Positions 1 through 11,571 of a stretch of DNA of 64,000 nt are shown one piece after another (position 1 is the first letter of the stretch; every line of letters begins with the position of its first letter). The notes under the pieces were generated by a model. That model made no database searches, had not been told where the DNA came from, and saw only the letters and a list, made by a program, of their open reading frames with translations. This stretch comes from Diphasiastrum complanatum (Eukaryota; Streptophyta; Lycopodiopsida; Lycopodiales; Lycopodiaceae): the NCBI GenBank assembly GCA_029204225.1, contig CM055102.1, forward strand, positions 518,839 to 582,838, given 5' to 3'. Position numbers and translations under genes: made by a program.

Positions 1-400
1 AAAGCAAGCTCCTCACCCAGCAAGTGGTGGTCAAAGCTAGACATTGCAAGGGTCCAAGGCTGCAACTGTAGAACTATCAGTTCCTTCATCCTTTCATCAA
101 TATCTCATCGTGTTTTCTTACCGTTATCAAACCGTCCATTCAAAACTGTTCCTACCACCAATTTTTTATGAATCCATCCCCTTGAGACTGATAACCAAAG
201 TTTGTGCAACCTGCAAAACGAAGGTTTTCCTTAAGATTGAAACTTCAACTGAGAGAAGAACCACGAAAACACCCAGAAGCAAATGGAGGATACAGACCTC
301 CCAGAAGTTGGAATCTGCCAAGCAATCAAAGATGAAACCGTCAATGGCAGATACAAGTGACAAAACAAAGAGACACATGGGAAGCACTCGAGCATGCACT
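1..400 (+). mobile_element. GYP1 internal 3' remnant
   Basis: This stretch matches the 3' internal part of GYP1 copy B, which lies on the minus strand around 11572-11961. Both read a peptide with the segment VELSVPSSFHQ, then VCATC, then STERRTT and KWRIQTSQ. Similarity to copy B stops near 400 after CACTCGAGCATGCA, where the sequence jumps into the middle of a GYP1 LTR, so the 3' end of the internal region and the first half of the LTR were lost. The frame is open from 44 to 463 but crosses the junction, so it is a relic of the family's extra ORF and not a gene. The function of that ORF is unknown. Confidence 0.7.
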
Positions 401-407
401 TTCGTAA

Positions 408-1000
408 AGCGGATTAGCTTCTTTTCTTGTTTGTGGATTAATGTAGGAACCAGCATCAGGTAAACTAAATAGGCTGGATCTGTGGTGTAGTTCTTGCATA
501 TCTCTTTACAATCCAGTTCTTGATGTCTTTGGGATGTCCAAGAATTAAAAGGCTGGTTGGTTTCTTGATTCTTGGACTTCTAACATTTTGTAGATTAGTT
601 CTTGTTTCTTGTTTTGTCAATTTATGCAAGTGTAGCTCAGTTTAGTAATGTTTAGGCTCTCATTCACTTCGTTTTAAGAGTAGGTGGTTGTAGAATCTAT
701 TGAACGTTCATTTGGGCTGCACTCTGATCTGTGAATGAGCGTTCTTGGCTTGCATCTATGTTAGAATGTAAGTGCATTCAAGAGAGTTCGTCCCTGAGTA
801 GTCCTCTGACAGGCAAGACAAAAAATATACTACAATGACAATCTATCCCTTTTGTCTGGTTTGGCATCGTAATATCAAGAGCACACATAACGGATGCCCT
901 GAAGCCTGGTAACAGGCAAAATACCAAGTCGTAAAAGTTGTAAGCAAGAAGTAAAAAAACCATAGTAAACAGATCATTTGGACCTTTGGATCTGTAAACA
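408..1000 (+). mobile_element. GYP1 LTR, 5'-truncated (left LTR of copy A)
   Basis: The sequence matches the 3' half of the complete GYP1 LTRs at 10159-11280 (reverse complement) and 26794-27937. It includes the paired segments reading TTCTTGGACTTCTAACAT and TGAACGTTCATTTGGG. It ends in GGATCTGTAAACA, the diverged family LTR end (CA terminus), and a primer-site-like sequence follows two bases later. GYP1 internal DNA lies on both sides (1-400 and 1001-6023), so this LTR sits between two internal regions, as expected after recombination between tandem or neighbouring copies. Confidence 0.75.
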
Positions 1001-1002
1001 TT

Positions 1003-1015
1003 TGGCATTGTTGCC
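1003..1015 (+). other. Putative primer-binding site of GYP1 copy A
   Basis: TGGCATTGTTGCC begins two bases after the LTR end. It agrees at 10 of 13 positions with TGGCGCCGTTGCC, a primer site common in plant Tat/Athila gypsy elements. The three mismatches are a G to A and two C to T changes, all transitions. The match is therefore suggestive, not exact. Confidence 0.5.
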
Positions 1016-1086
1016 CATTGAGCTCTAACACCTTCTACATCAGAAACCCGCAACCTTGTCCACGCTCCGTCACGATCCCCCCCTGT

Positions 1087-1992
1087 GTTGAAATCTCAAC
1101 CAAAGAGCTCGTGTCCAATCTCAACCGATGCACTCTATTGAATCTCAACCGACACACTCTCTCTCAGATCTCAACCGATGGTCATCCGTTACATCTCGAC
1201 CAACGGTAGTCTATTGAAATCTCGACCAACGGTTTCCACTCAGATCTCGACCGACGGTACTCCATCAGATCTCAACCAACGGTCTCATTCCAATCTCGAC
1301 CCACGGCCATGCGTCAGATCTCAACCGAAGCCTTTTTCTAAAATCTCGACCCACGGCCCTCAATCAAATCTCACCGACGGTGCCCTGTGAAATCTCGACC
1401 GATGACCCTCAATCAAATCTCAGCCGACGGTGCCCTGTGAAATCTCAACCGATGGCCCTCAGTAAGATCTCGACCGGCGCCTCTTGTGTCAGATTTCGAT
1501 CGACGCCATCAGTCAGATCTCAACCGATATCCATTGGTCAGATCTCGACTGACGCTATCAATCAGATCTCGACCGATGCCATCAGTTAGATCTCGACCGA
1601 CGCCATCAGTTAGATCTTGACCGACGCCATCAGTTAGATCTCAATCGACGCTATCAGTCAGATCTCGACCGACGCCCTCAATCAAATCTCAACCGAAGCC
1701 AATCGTTCAGATCTCGACCGACGAGTTGTCTAAATCTCAACCGACGCACTCAGTTAGATCTCAATCGATGGCCTCAGTAAAATTTCAACCGACGAGATCC
1801 ACTTACAATCTCAACCAACGACCTCGCGTCAGATCTCGACCGACGCTTCACATCATATCTCAACCGACATCCTCGCGTCAGAACTCGATCGACACCCTCG
1901 TGTCAGATCTCAACCGATGACCTCGCATCAGATCTCGACCGACGCCCTCGCGTCAATTCTCAACCGACGGATGATCTTAGATCTCAACCGAC
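1087..1992 (+). repeat. Tandem AGATCTCGACCGACGCC-type minisatellite, GYP1 leader
   Basis: About forty degenerate copies of a roughly 20-base unit run head to tail. The core is TCTCRACCGACG, usually preceded by AGA and followed by CCNTCAGT. The block lies between the primer site and gag, so it is leader sequence of the element. The same core recurs in copy B (15186-15872, opposite strand) and copy C (36121-36341). Short open frames here only read the repeat (QISTDAI-like) and are not genes. Confidence 0.9.
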
Positions 1993-3399
1993 CCTTGAAC
2001 CATTGAGACCATAATCAAACACACTACAGTCATTGCAACCACCTTCTAGTCGTAACAATCACATTGCACCGTAGTGACCGCTCTGCACTGTGAGATTTGC
2101 ATTGAGCCGTAGGAAATACATTCAACAAAACCCCCATTGCTTCACTCTTTGCACCGTAGCCACTGAACAGACACCGTACTCATTTGCCATTTTTGTCCAC
2201 CATCCTATCCGCCCTCAACCGCAGTCCCGTTGCTTCCAACCGCACTACATGCATTACAACCGCATCGAACCGACTCACATCTGTAGTGATTACCTTGAGA
2301 CATAGCCATCGCACACAACTACGTTACACCGTAGTGATCGTCGTGAGCCGCAACCATCGTCAACAACAGCACCACAGCTATCGTAACAATCGTAAATCAC
2401 CACAACACTCCCCAATCCACTCATCTCTGTTCTCGACCCATGGAAACCGCAAGCCATCTACTCTTCAGCTGTAGCAGCCTCATTCCCCTACAACTTGAGC
2501 ATATCCAACACACGCACACATCAATCTATACTGATTACCTTGACCCGTAGGTCCTAACTAACCACCATCATTGCAATAGATCCCAAGTGACCACAATACA
2601 CCAGCCCGTAACTAACCAAAACTGATTGCAATCCAGCAGACCGCCTTCCATTGCCACAGCAACACACCGCATTAGGTTGCAATCCACCACAATTCGACCT
2701 GGAATAATCATCTCGAAGTCAACCACATACCATCAACATTCAAGCACCCCCACAACATCTTCGCAACCATCCCCATCCACCATTGCAACCGTTTCCGTCC
2801 CACACAACCGCATTCGTCCGTCGTAGCCGCATCCAACCACACTCATTTGCCCTACGACTACCCTCGGCCACCTTCACCGCAACACACGGACACCGTAAAC
2901 ACCGCCACTCACCCTGGAACGGACATCGCATTCCACCGCAACTGACCACCCCCTCACCACCTTACGACTACACTCAGACCCTTCCACCGCAAACCATCTC
3001 CTACTCAAGCCACATCCACCCTTGAACATTCATATTGCACTCCTTCTCAACCACCTTCCACCTCCATCAGCATTCCAATCCCAATAGACCGCAACTAACT
3101 GCAATAGTCCACACTAAACCATCAACCTTTGAATCGCATTCCACCGCATCTATCGCACTCACCCGTCTCCACCGCAATTAACGCCACAGATCGCAACACA
3201 CTACAATCGATCGCTAATACCACACTCAATCTCCGCACCCGTAAACACCGCATACTACCATAGACACCGCAATCATAATGCCTTCACCCTTCACTTGTCA
3301 CCCGTAGTGATCCTTAGCACCCACACCAGACCGTAGACCGTAAACCGTAGGGACCGCAAAAAACCCAAAAAAAAACCTATTCAAAAACACCAATACCCA
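1993..3399 (+). other. C-rich, G-poor GYP1 leader with CCGCA/CCGTAG motifs
   Basis: No gene is visible. The plus strand is rich in C and A and poor in G, and is full of short motifs such as AACCGCA, CACCGCA and CCGTAG. It looks like a strongly degenerated simple or tandem sequence between the minisatellite and gag. Open frames on both strands here are by-products of this composition. Confidence 0.6.
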
Positions 3400-4740
3400 A
3401 TGGACCAACAAAAAGACCCTGAAATTCCAGACGATTATCGATACGAGGTCAGGTCCCCTATAGCTAAACAAATCAGACGCCATAGGTTCTACCGAATGGC
3501 GGGCCTAACTCTAGGAGCCATCAACAAACCCGTTCGACGGACAAGAACCTAATAGAGCATAGTCTTCACGAGCACGACCCCTTTTTTCTGGTGTTGAGCC
3601 CTCACAGGTCAGAACCACCCCTAATGGAGTTCCTGCTACCCACGGAGCTCATTTTGAAAGATGTACACCCAAGCTAGATCTACCAAAGTTTGACGGTAGT
3701 TTGGACCCTCAAAGATTTTTGTAAATCTTTGAGAATGCATGTGATGTGTATGGTGAAACATCTCCTGATGCTATGGTCCAGCTGTTTTCGATGACCATGA
3801 TCGCTAAAGCACGTGATTGGTTTTTCAACCTTGATCGTGACAAAAAGACAGACTGGTCAATTTTGAAAGAATCTTTTATCAAGCGTTTTAAGCCCTTTCA
3901 CTTGATCGAGAGCCCTTTTGTCAAATTGAGTAACATCAAAATGGAAAAAGACGAACGTGTGCGAGACTATATTGAGCATTTCAAACGTCTCAAAAGTCAA
4001 GTCCAAGAACAGTTCTATGAACAGATGCTTATCATCTGGTTTTTAGGCGGCCTTCCAAGATGGATTAGATGCGAGCTTAAATTCAATGATGAATATACGA
4101 GCCTAGAGTTAGCTATGTCTGATGCCATCAAGGAGGAAGATGAAGGATCAAATGTTGATGAATCAAGGGAAATACGAGCACCACGTGCTCCTCTCTATGA
4201 GTTGAAGCCAATCGAGGACACCCGAGATCAGCTTTGGAAATTCTAGTTGGAGTTGTTTAATAAGCAACATCAACTACAGATGGAGAAACTCAAGCTACCC
4301 TGAAGTCTATCCAAAGCAGTATGTCTGGTCAGTCAAACCCTACACAGGTACCTTATAGACGAAAAACAATATGGTGCCCACACTGCCGGGCTACGCATCT
4401 TGTTGATGCTTGTCCTTCATATCTGCCTATCCAAGCACATACAGTCCAACAATATGAAGCACAACCATCACATTCTCGACATTCCTTGACTTATCCCGAA
4501 TACCCACCAGAAAGTCCAGAACCATTAGCCATACAAGATGGCTATGCTATTATACAAGGGCCATTGCACACTAGATGTTTCATCTGTGGTGAAACTGGCC
4601 ACATCATGGTTGATTGTCCAATTAAGACCCAGTACCATGCCGAGTGTCTTGATTTTATCAGAAAACACAGTTTCAAAGACTGTCCAAAACAACCAACTAA
4701 GATCCTATCTGCTCGTCACGTCAGTTATGAATCCCGATAG
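3400..4740 (+). pseudogene. GYP1 gag (Retrotrans_gag plus zinc knuckles), decayed
   Basis: Gag would package element RNA in cytoplasmic particles. The reading starts at ATG 3400 (MDQQKDPEI), which has a counterpart in copy B. It is broken by stops and frameshifts, then is open at 3746-4246 as a Retrotrans_gag domain with the family signature ARDWFFNL and a following RLKSQV helix. A TAG near 4243 replaces a Gln codon that is intact in copy B. The last segment (4321-4740) has a CX2CX3HX4C cluster (CPHCRATHLVDAC, about 4375-4413) and a canonical CX2CX4HX4C knuckle (CFICGETGHIMVDC, about 4576-4617). No protease, RT or integrase follows. The copy is dead. Confidence 0.85.
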
Positions 4741-6023
4741 GATCTTCACGACAACAACACGAGCACTATAGCACCCTCCCGCTCAACCTGCTGCTCACTC
4801 GATAAGTTTCTAGCAAACTTCTACAATACCACACAATACACCAGCTCCATAATGAAAAAAAAACAATATGAAATGAGTCCTTGTTGAAAGAAAGTGAAAC
4901 CGATATTCCGTCATCTGCTACAATGTTCAACCAAGAGCAACCTCCACAAGGAACTGACAGTTTTTCTCCACTTCTACAATCTCAAATCTATTTGTCTTTC
5001 CATATCTTGATACGATTTCTAATGTGTTAATACATAATAAATCTAGGATTCGAAAATCCAGATAGAGATTCGGTTCTGAATCTCTTGTTCAGAGAGGCCC
5101 TCTAGACATAATACCTCATCCATACTTGCATATTAAGCTATATTTTATAACATCTGCTATCAATGATGGTAGATTTAGTATAACCTACCCTGTCTTGTTT
5201 TGACAAGGGCATGTCAGAGTAAATCACACTACTCTACACAACAACTGAAATATTGCAACTATCAAGGTACATTATCAATGTTGATGAATGCAAGTTTTGT
5301 TCCACAAGTGCTCTACAACCTTCACTCTCTGTAACATTGGTATCTCCCTTGTTTATTTTTTGTCATTGTTTAATTTTGATAATTTCTTCTAAATGCATAT
5401 TTCTTTTAGATTTGTTTTTAGTTCATCAAAGATAGCCATTGCAGAGGAGACATCATGTAGCGTACCTCAAGAATAACTTGTCATTAGTCTATCAATTTTT
5501 CAGTCACCTTATACAAAGTTTCGTATTTTTGTGCATCCACCAAATCTGCACAGTCCATGTCATGTCCGAGTTGATTCCTGCATCTAATTGCCATATTCAT
5601 CTCCGAGACAACTACAGTAAGATCGAAACAAATTTAGCTAAAATTTGTTCAATCTTTAGTCCAGTCGCATGTTCAACGAGTTTCAACTACGTGTTCCACA
5701 AGCCGATCCAATTCTGAGCATGAACAGTTACCAACAACAACATCCCCACCAACAGATTTTTTTTTTTTTTTTTTTTTTGGGGGGGGGAGGGGGTGGGGAG
5801 AGAGTGGATCTGCTTGGATCCACTAGAGCAGTTATGCTGCCAACAACAACATCAGCAAGATCGACAGCCAAGGTCACAAGTCAAATATGAAAAAGACAAC
5901 GCTAAAGACAACAGATGGGTAATCCGAAGAGACTCAATTGGAAGAAGTACCCAAGTCAGGACAAAGATCCTTCAGAAAAAGGAAACACAAGCATTGGAAA
6001 ATTAGTCTCCTTCTTCAACCAAG
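4741..6023 (+). other. GYP1 copy A internal DNA after gag
   Basis: This matches copy B downstream of its gag, for example the stretch with ATTGCAACTATCAAGG and the later homopolymer. No pol domain is seen in any frame. A run of T followed by G lies at 5757-5787. After about 6010 the sequence jumps straight into the middle of an LTR, so copy A lacks the last ~1.1 kb of internal sequence that copy B retains, plus the 5' half of its right LTR. Confidence 0.7.
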
Positions 6024-6504
6024 CTGATTCTTGGACTTCTAACATGCTGCAGATTAGTTCTTGTTTCTTGTTTTGTCAATTTATGCAAGTGTAGCTCAGC
6101 GCATGCACCAAGCAGGTGGCCTTTAAGGTGAGTGAGGGTGGCAACGAACTCGACCAGGTTTAGTAATGCTTAGGCTCTTTAAGAGTAGGTAGCTACAGAA
6201 TCTATTGAACGTTCATTTGGGACGCACTCTGATCTGTGAATGAGCGTTCTTGGCTTGCATCTCTATTAGAATGTAAGTGCGTTCTAGAGAGTTCATCCCT
6301 GAGTAGTCCTCTGACAAGCAGGACAAAAAATATACTACAATGACAATCTATTCCTTCTGTCTGGTTTGGCATCGTAATATCAAGAGCACACATAATGAAT
6401 ACCCTGAAGCCTGGTAACAGTAGAATAACAAGTCGTAGAAGCTGTAAGCAAGAAGTAAAAAAACCGTAGTAAACATATCCTCTGGACCTTTGGATCTGTA
6501 AACA
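6024..6504 (+). mobile_element. GYP1 right LTR of copy A, 5'-truncated, with insert
   Basis: It starts inside the family LTR at GATTCTTGGACTTCTAAC and ends GGATCTGTAAACA. Compared with the LTR at 408-1000 it carries an extra ~59 bases (about 6100-6158) after GTAGCTCAG and lacks a short piece near CATTCACTTCG. Beyond the LTR end the sequence changes to a minus-strand copia relic. Confidence 0.75.
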
Positions 6505-6540
6505 ATCATGAACATAGATCTCATGATTGATTAAATTCCA

Positions 6541-7572
6541 TCAAGTTGGAAGTGACAATTTCACTACACTTTCAAGAGCATTTTTTAACTTGAAAAATGG
6601 ATCTTTGGCCAAATGTTTGGTTAAGATATCACCTATGCACTCGGATGATGACACATGATGTTTTTGTACCTCCTTGGATTGCACCTTCTCCCTCACAAAG
6701 TGATCATGAGCTATCTCAATATGCTTTGTTCTAGCATGGAAGATCGGATTGGTAGCAATTTGTTGAGAAGCTTGATTGTCACAATAGATGAAAGGGATCT
6801 TCTCGGCCTTTAGCACTTGTAGTTCCACCAAAAGTCTTCTTAGCCACATGAGTTCTTTGGTTGTTGAAGTCAATGTCTTGTACTCGGCTTCACAAGAGGA
6901 AAGTGAGATAGTGTATCTTGCTTTTTTAAAAGCCAAGATATCACTCCTCCACAAAGGAAAGTTGCAAATGCACTTGTAGATCTCCTATCCATCTTGTCTC
7001 CTACAAATTCTGAATCCAAATATGCCCTCAAGTACAAGTTAGATCCTTGATAGAGAATGCCAAAAAATCTAGTAGAAGAGATATATCTAAGTACTCTCTT
7101 GGCACTTTTCCAATGATGCATCAAAGGACCTTGCATATATTGACTTAACTTGCTTACACTATAACTCAAATCTGGTCTAGTGATTGTCAAATAGATTAAG
7201 AAGCCTATTAGCTTTCTTAAGAGTGTTCTCAAAGGATGCTTCATCACCATCATTAGAAACTTTACAAACTTGCTCCATAGGGGTGTCAATCCCTTTACAA
7301 TCTTTCATGCCAAGCCTTTTAAGAATGGAAGTAGCATACTTTGATCGACTTATAAAAGTGAAATCACTACCTCTAGAGACTTCTATTCCAAGTATGAACT
7401 TTAGAAGACTTAGATTTACCATCTTGAATTCACTAAACAATGCAACTTTAACTTTTCTTATGCCTTCATCATCATGTTCTGTCAATATCATATCATCAAC
7501 ATAAAGAACTAAAATGATGATCTTACCATCATTACACTTGATGTACAAAGAAGGTCCATAAGAACTAATCAC
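6541..7572 (-). pseudogene. Copia RT/RNase H relic, related to COP1
   Basis: The minus strand encodes the end of a copia polyprotein in three overlapping frames: an RT with LYVDDM (the Y-x-D-D catalytic motif), then YLTITRPDLSY and AKRVLRYISS, then RNase H with SSCEAEYKTL and a terminal CDNQASQQIA and DILTKH. It aligns well with the COP1 copy at 23391-24745. Frameshifts near 7200 and 6900 make it inactive. It is truncated at both ends: GYP1 copy A abuts it at 6504 and a poly-G run lies beyond 7572. No LTR of its own is seen. Confidence 0.9.
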
Positions 7573-7627
7573 AAAGAACCCTTTGCCATTTTCAACTTCT
7601 CTTGGAAAACTTTAACCATGCTAAGGT

Positions 7628-7646
7628 GGGGGGGGGGGGGGGGGGG
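7628..7646 (+). repeat. Poly-G run (19 bases)
   Basis: An uninterrupted G homopolymer just beyond the 5' end of the copia relic. Length could be affected by sequencing or assembly. Confidence 0.9.
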
Positions 7647-9148
7647 CTCTTTGGCCTTGCCCTAACATTTTCAGTTATCAATTATTCTTGCTGATAACCA
7701 TCGTGATTCCATATTTCCATACCACAAATTCACACATTCCCATACTTCTTGTGCCCACATGTCCAATTCTCACATTTGAGTGTCTGATTTCAATTTTCTT
7801 TTCCTATTATCTTGAACCACCATAAATTATCGTCACACCAATTTTTCAATTTCTGTAACCATTCCAAGTGACAAGGTTCTTCATTCTCTGAGTTGCCGAA
7901 CTTCTCCAAGTGACAAGCTAGAGCAATCCTGGCTCGAAATTGACCACCCTTGGAAAACAAAGGGTTTTTTCTATTAGTCAAAATATTTTTCAGTACATCA
8001 AAATTGTGCTCGGCATTGTTGGCATTTTTACTTCCAGGCCAATTCTAAAGTCATAAAACTTTCGACTAGCCACATTCAGATGGGATGGGACCTATTTCTA
8101 GATAAACCAAAATTTCTTGTTGTGGACTGGGACCTCTTTTTGTTGACATTCTATGCTCAATGTTACGCAATTTTTGTCGGTATCTAGATACACATCCAAC
8201 ATATTTGTGAAAATTTTCATATATATCAGCTCGATTTTGGTGACAAAAATTTGGCTAAGTAATTTTTTGATGTGAATGCAATCTAAACTTAGTGAATTCA
8301 ATTCTCTGATAACGACCTGTACTATAGACTATACTTCACACGTGTGAAGCCTTCATCAAGTGTTTTGATCAAAATTTGATTGTTTTGCTTGATTAGATCA
8401 AGATTTGAGTACTAATGTTTGAATAGATTGATTGAACAAGGAGCTAATCACTTAGGATCTTTAGTAGATCCATTAAGAGTCCAAACATTGTTTTTACCAA
8501 TTAATGTTTTCATTGCTTTCACTTTCAACTCTTTCATCATTGTCATTGATATTCAAATCATCATGCTCATTTGGCTCTTTAAAATAATTGACTATTTCAT
8601 CTTTTTAATTATGTGAATGCTCTTGTGCATAGCTTTCCCCATCGCTTTCATCTCCTCCATCATCAATATTTGTTGTTGCATCTTTGAGCTTGATATTTTT
8701 CGAGAGATTTTCTTTTTGTCTTGGTTTGCATGACAAATAACCACCTCAAATTGGATGGGTCAGAGTAAAGAGCTATTTGTGTACATAAAAATAACATACA
8801 TAATTTGAAGATTTGAATCTAGTGTGCTCAACAATTGATTTAAAAGTACTAACAATTATTACATGTTGGTAATACCAATGTTTCACTAGCTATTTGAAAC
8901 CATTTAATATTCAACAAAACGATCTTGAAAGATCTATAGTCAACATCTAGTATCTCTTGTATGTTCCGACGTAATTGAGGTCACTTTTGAATATTCTTTG
9001 AGTTACTATGATTGGCTCAATGAAACCTTGCCATCACCCCATAATCGAATGTTGTTCTCTTTTTGTTGATTCATTCAATACGAAAATGTTGTCCACTAGA
9101 CCAAAGGATTGTATGTTGACTATATCTATCAAATAATATTTCAAAATA
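7647..9148. other. No recognisable gene
   Basis: AT-rich DNA with only short spurious frames. A perfect 16-base palindrome CTTCACACGTGTGAAG lies at 8334-8349; the same palindrome occurs repeatedly in the COP1 LTRs, so part of this may be an old copia LTR. Nothing else can be supported. Confidence 0.5.
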
Positions 9149-10158
9149 ATGTGCTATAATAACAAGACAATTATTGACTATTCTATACTGATATTCCCTC
9201 AGGAATATTATGCGAGGTACGGGCACCTCAATTTTGAAAGTTTGAATATGTTGAAGAAATTCAATATGGTGGAAGGCATTCCAAATATGGAGCATCCCGA
9301 AGGACATGTATGCGAAGGATGCATACTTGGTAAGTTTCAACGGAAGCCTTTTCCGATTGATGGGACTATCAAAGTTGGTGATAAGTTTGCCTTAATTCAT
9401 AGTGATGTATGTGGTCCAATGAGGACCGAATCCATTGGTTAATGCAAGTACTTCGTTACTTTTATTGATGATTTTTCAAGGTTTAAATGGATCTTTCCTA
9501 TGAAGGCAAAATCTGAAGTTTTTCAACGCTTCAAAGATTTTCTAGCTATGATAGAAAATCTATTTGGACATACTTTGAAAATACTACATACCGACCGAGG
9601 AGGGGAATACATTAAAAGTACGTTCGGCACGTTTCTTCAAAGCAAGGCATTCTACATCAAATGACTACACCTTACACACCGCAACAAAATGGTGTTGCCG
9701 AGAGAAAAAATCGCACAATCATGGAGATGGCTCGTTGCATGCTTAAGGCAAAGGGCGTTCCCCACAAGTTTTGGGCTGAAGCGGTTATTACGGTGGCATA
9801 CATTAGTAATCGGTGTCTGACTAAAGCCTTGAAGATTTTGACTCCTTATGAAGTTTGGTATGGTAAGAAGCCATCGGTTTCTCACTTTCGCACTTTTGGT
9901 TGCACGGCTTATGCGTTTATTCCCGATAAGCTAAGATCCAAACTAGATGATAAAGGAGTAAAATGCATTTTTATGGGCTATAGTAGTGAAAGTAAAGGCT
10001 ACAGATTGTTTAATGTGGATACTAACAAAATCATAGTGAGTCATGATGTTCATTTTGATGAGAAGAACTCCTATGATCTTGTGCCCATTCACGTCATGAA
10101 AGGGGACATCCCCCAAGATGACTATGTTGACTCGTAAATCCACTTCCGGATTTACATT
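9149..10158 (+). pseudogene. COP2 copia: GAG-pre-integrase and integrase, 5' part
   Basis: The plus strand reads RYGHLNFESL and the cluster CEGCILGKF (pre-integrase zinc finger), then an integrase core with HSDVCGPM, FIDDFSRF, HTDRGGEY (Asp of the DDE triad) and TPQQNGVAERKNRT (Glu of the triad). It ends with a typical post-core region (RTFGCTAYAF, FMGYSSESKGYRLF, VHFDEKN). Stops occur at 9439 and 9658. After DDYVD at about 10130 the sequence jumps directly to the RNase H motif RKSTSGFT, so the whole RT is missing. Element GYP1 copy B then interrupts it at 10158; it resumes at 16899. Confidence 0.9.
10154..10158 (+). repeat. Target-site duplication ACATT, left of GYP1 copy B
   Basis: ACATT precedes the LTR terminus TGTTGACAG and is repeated exactly at 16899-16903 after the other terminus. 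It proves the outer limits of copy B. Confidence 0.9.
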
Positions 10159-11280
10159 TGTTGACAGATCCCCCGCTCCAGAGGACCTGTTGTTTACTTG
10201 TTTCTCTGATTCTTTCATTCCTTAGATGTCTTCTTGATTTAACAATGCCAACCCAGATAGAAGGGACAGAGTGTCATTTTAGTATTTTCTTTATGTCTTG
10301 CTTGTCAGAGGACTACTCAAGGACGTCGCTCTTGAACGCACTTACATTCTACATGGATGCAAGCCAAGAATGCTCATTCACAGATCAACATACAAACCAA
10401 TGTATGTTCTACAGATTCTACAGCTACCTACACTTAAAACGGACCGAAATCAGAGCCTACACTAAATTAACACTGTACTACCTTGCATAAATTGACAAAA
10501 CAAGAAACAAGAAACTAATCTACAGCATGTTAGATGTCCAAGAATCAAGAAACCAACCAGTCTTTTGATTCTTGGACATCCCAAGAACATCAAGAACTGG
10601 ATTGTACAGAGATATGCAAGAATCACACCACAAATCCAGCCTATTTAGTTTACTTGAATGCTGGCTTCTACATTAATCCACAAGAAAACAAGAAAGCTAA
10701 TCCACAACTAGGAAAGCAAGAAAACTAATCCACTCTAAATCCACAACCACACACAATATGAATGGAAGGGCATGATCATAGGGGCATCACTCAAGAAAAC
10801 CATCATGATCAAGGAGCTTAGTGTAGCATCAAACTCATTAAAAATCTTCTTATTAAGTATGGAGTAGAGACAATGCAAAAGCTTCTCTTCACAAAGAGGG
10901 AGTCTCTTAAATAAGCAAGAGAGCTCCTTAGGTGGCATCCTAGTGGACCACATTTCACAAATTACAAGTGGAATAATGCTCTCCACTAGAAGTCACCATC
11001 AAAAGGTGGCTCACTATACTTTCTTTAAGAGGAGTCTACTTGCATTTATTACATTTGCTTAGAAATACTAGTTCCGACATGGTCATTCCATCTTCCGTGA
11101 TTCACCATGAGGCTTACATAGTTCTTGCATGTCTTTCCTAGCTAGTATTTCTTGGCTCTCATACTCGGCTCTCAGTCTTCATTAGTCTCGTCTTCTCAGA
11201 GACCTCCTCGGTCTAAGGTGAGAGGTGCTCTTGAGTCGCTCTGTCCGAGTATCTTGAGGATTCGTCAGAATCAGCCAACA
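10159..11280 (-). mobile_element. GYP1 copy B 3' LTR (complete)
   Basis: 1122 bases with TG...CA termini (TGTTGGCTGATTCTGACG at its 5' end on the minus strand, ...GGGATCTGTCAACA at its 3' end). A TATTTAAG box lies about two fifths of the way in (plus-strand complement near 10910), followed by the probable transcription start. Short open frames inside are not conserved genes. Confidence 0.9.
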
Positions 11281-11297
11281 TTATCCCACCCCTAATG
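11281..11297 (-). other. Polypurine tract of GYP1 copy B
   Basis: On the minus strand ATTAGGGGTGGGATAA directly precedes the LTR start TGTTGGC. This is the plus-strand priming site of an LTR retroelement and fixes the element's orientation. The same tract, slightly changed, precedes the LTR start of copy C at 39943-39957. Confidence 0.8.
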
Positions 11298-11571
11298 TGT
11301 TGCAGGACCCACTGCAACTCATATTGGACGAGGTCGTTCCACTTTGCATTGGAATCTTCGATCGTTACTTGGAAAAGCGTAGATCCTCGTTCGCTTACAT
11401 AAAACCAAGTGCTTATTGTCGCCAGTCTTTATTACCAAAACTGTTTTTCACAAATTGCCACGATTGGATTAGAATGCCTTATTGCTATAGGTGGTTGACA
11501 TTCTCAAAATTGGAGAGCTCCCAACAACTTCATAACTTGCATGCTCGAGTGCTTTCCTCATGTCTCTTTGT

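Noticed and set aside
1018-1920. Open frames of 60-70 codons reading QISTDAI / RSQP repeats
   Set aside because: They only translate the minisatellite and occur in several frames.
1087-1992. CRISPR-like array of regular short repeats
   Set aside because: The units are contiguous and degenerate without unique spacers of constant length, and they lie in a plant retroelement leader.
2090-3025. His/Pro/Thr-rich ORFs in the leader of copy A
   Set aside because: A product of the G-poor composition; the same stretch is open in more than one frame and lacks any domain.
10735-10986. 83-codon minus-strand ORF, also seen at 16349-16576
   Set aside because: It lies in the two LTRs of copy B, so it is repeated because the LTR is repeated; no conserved domain.
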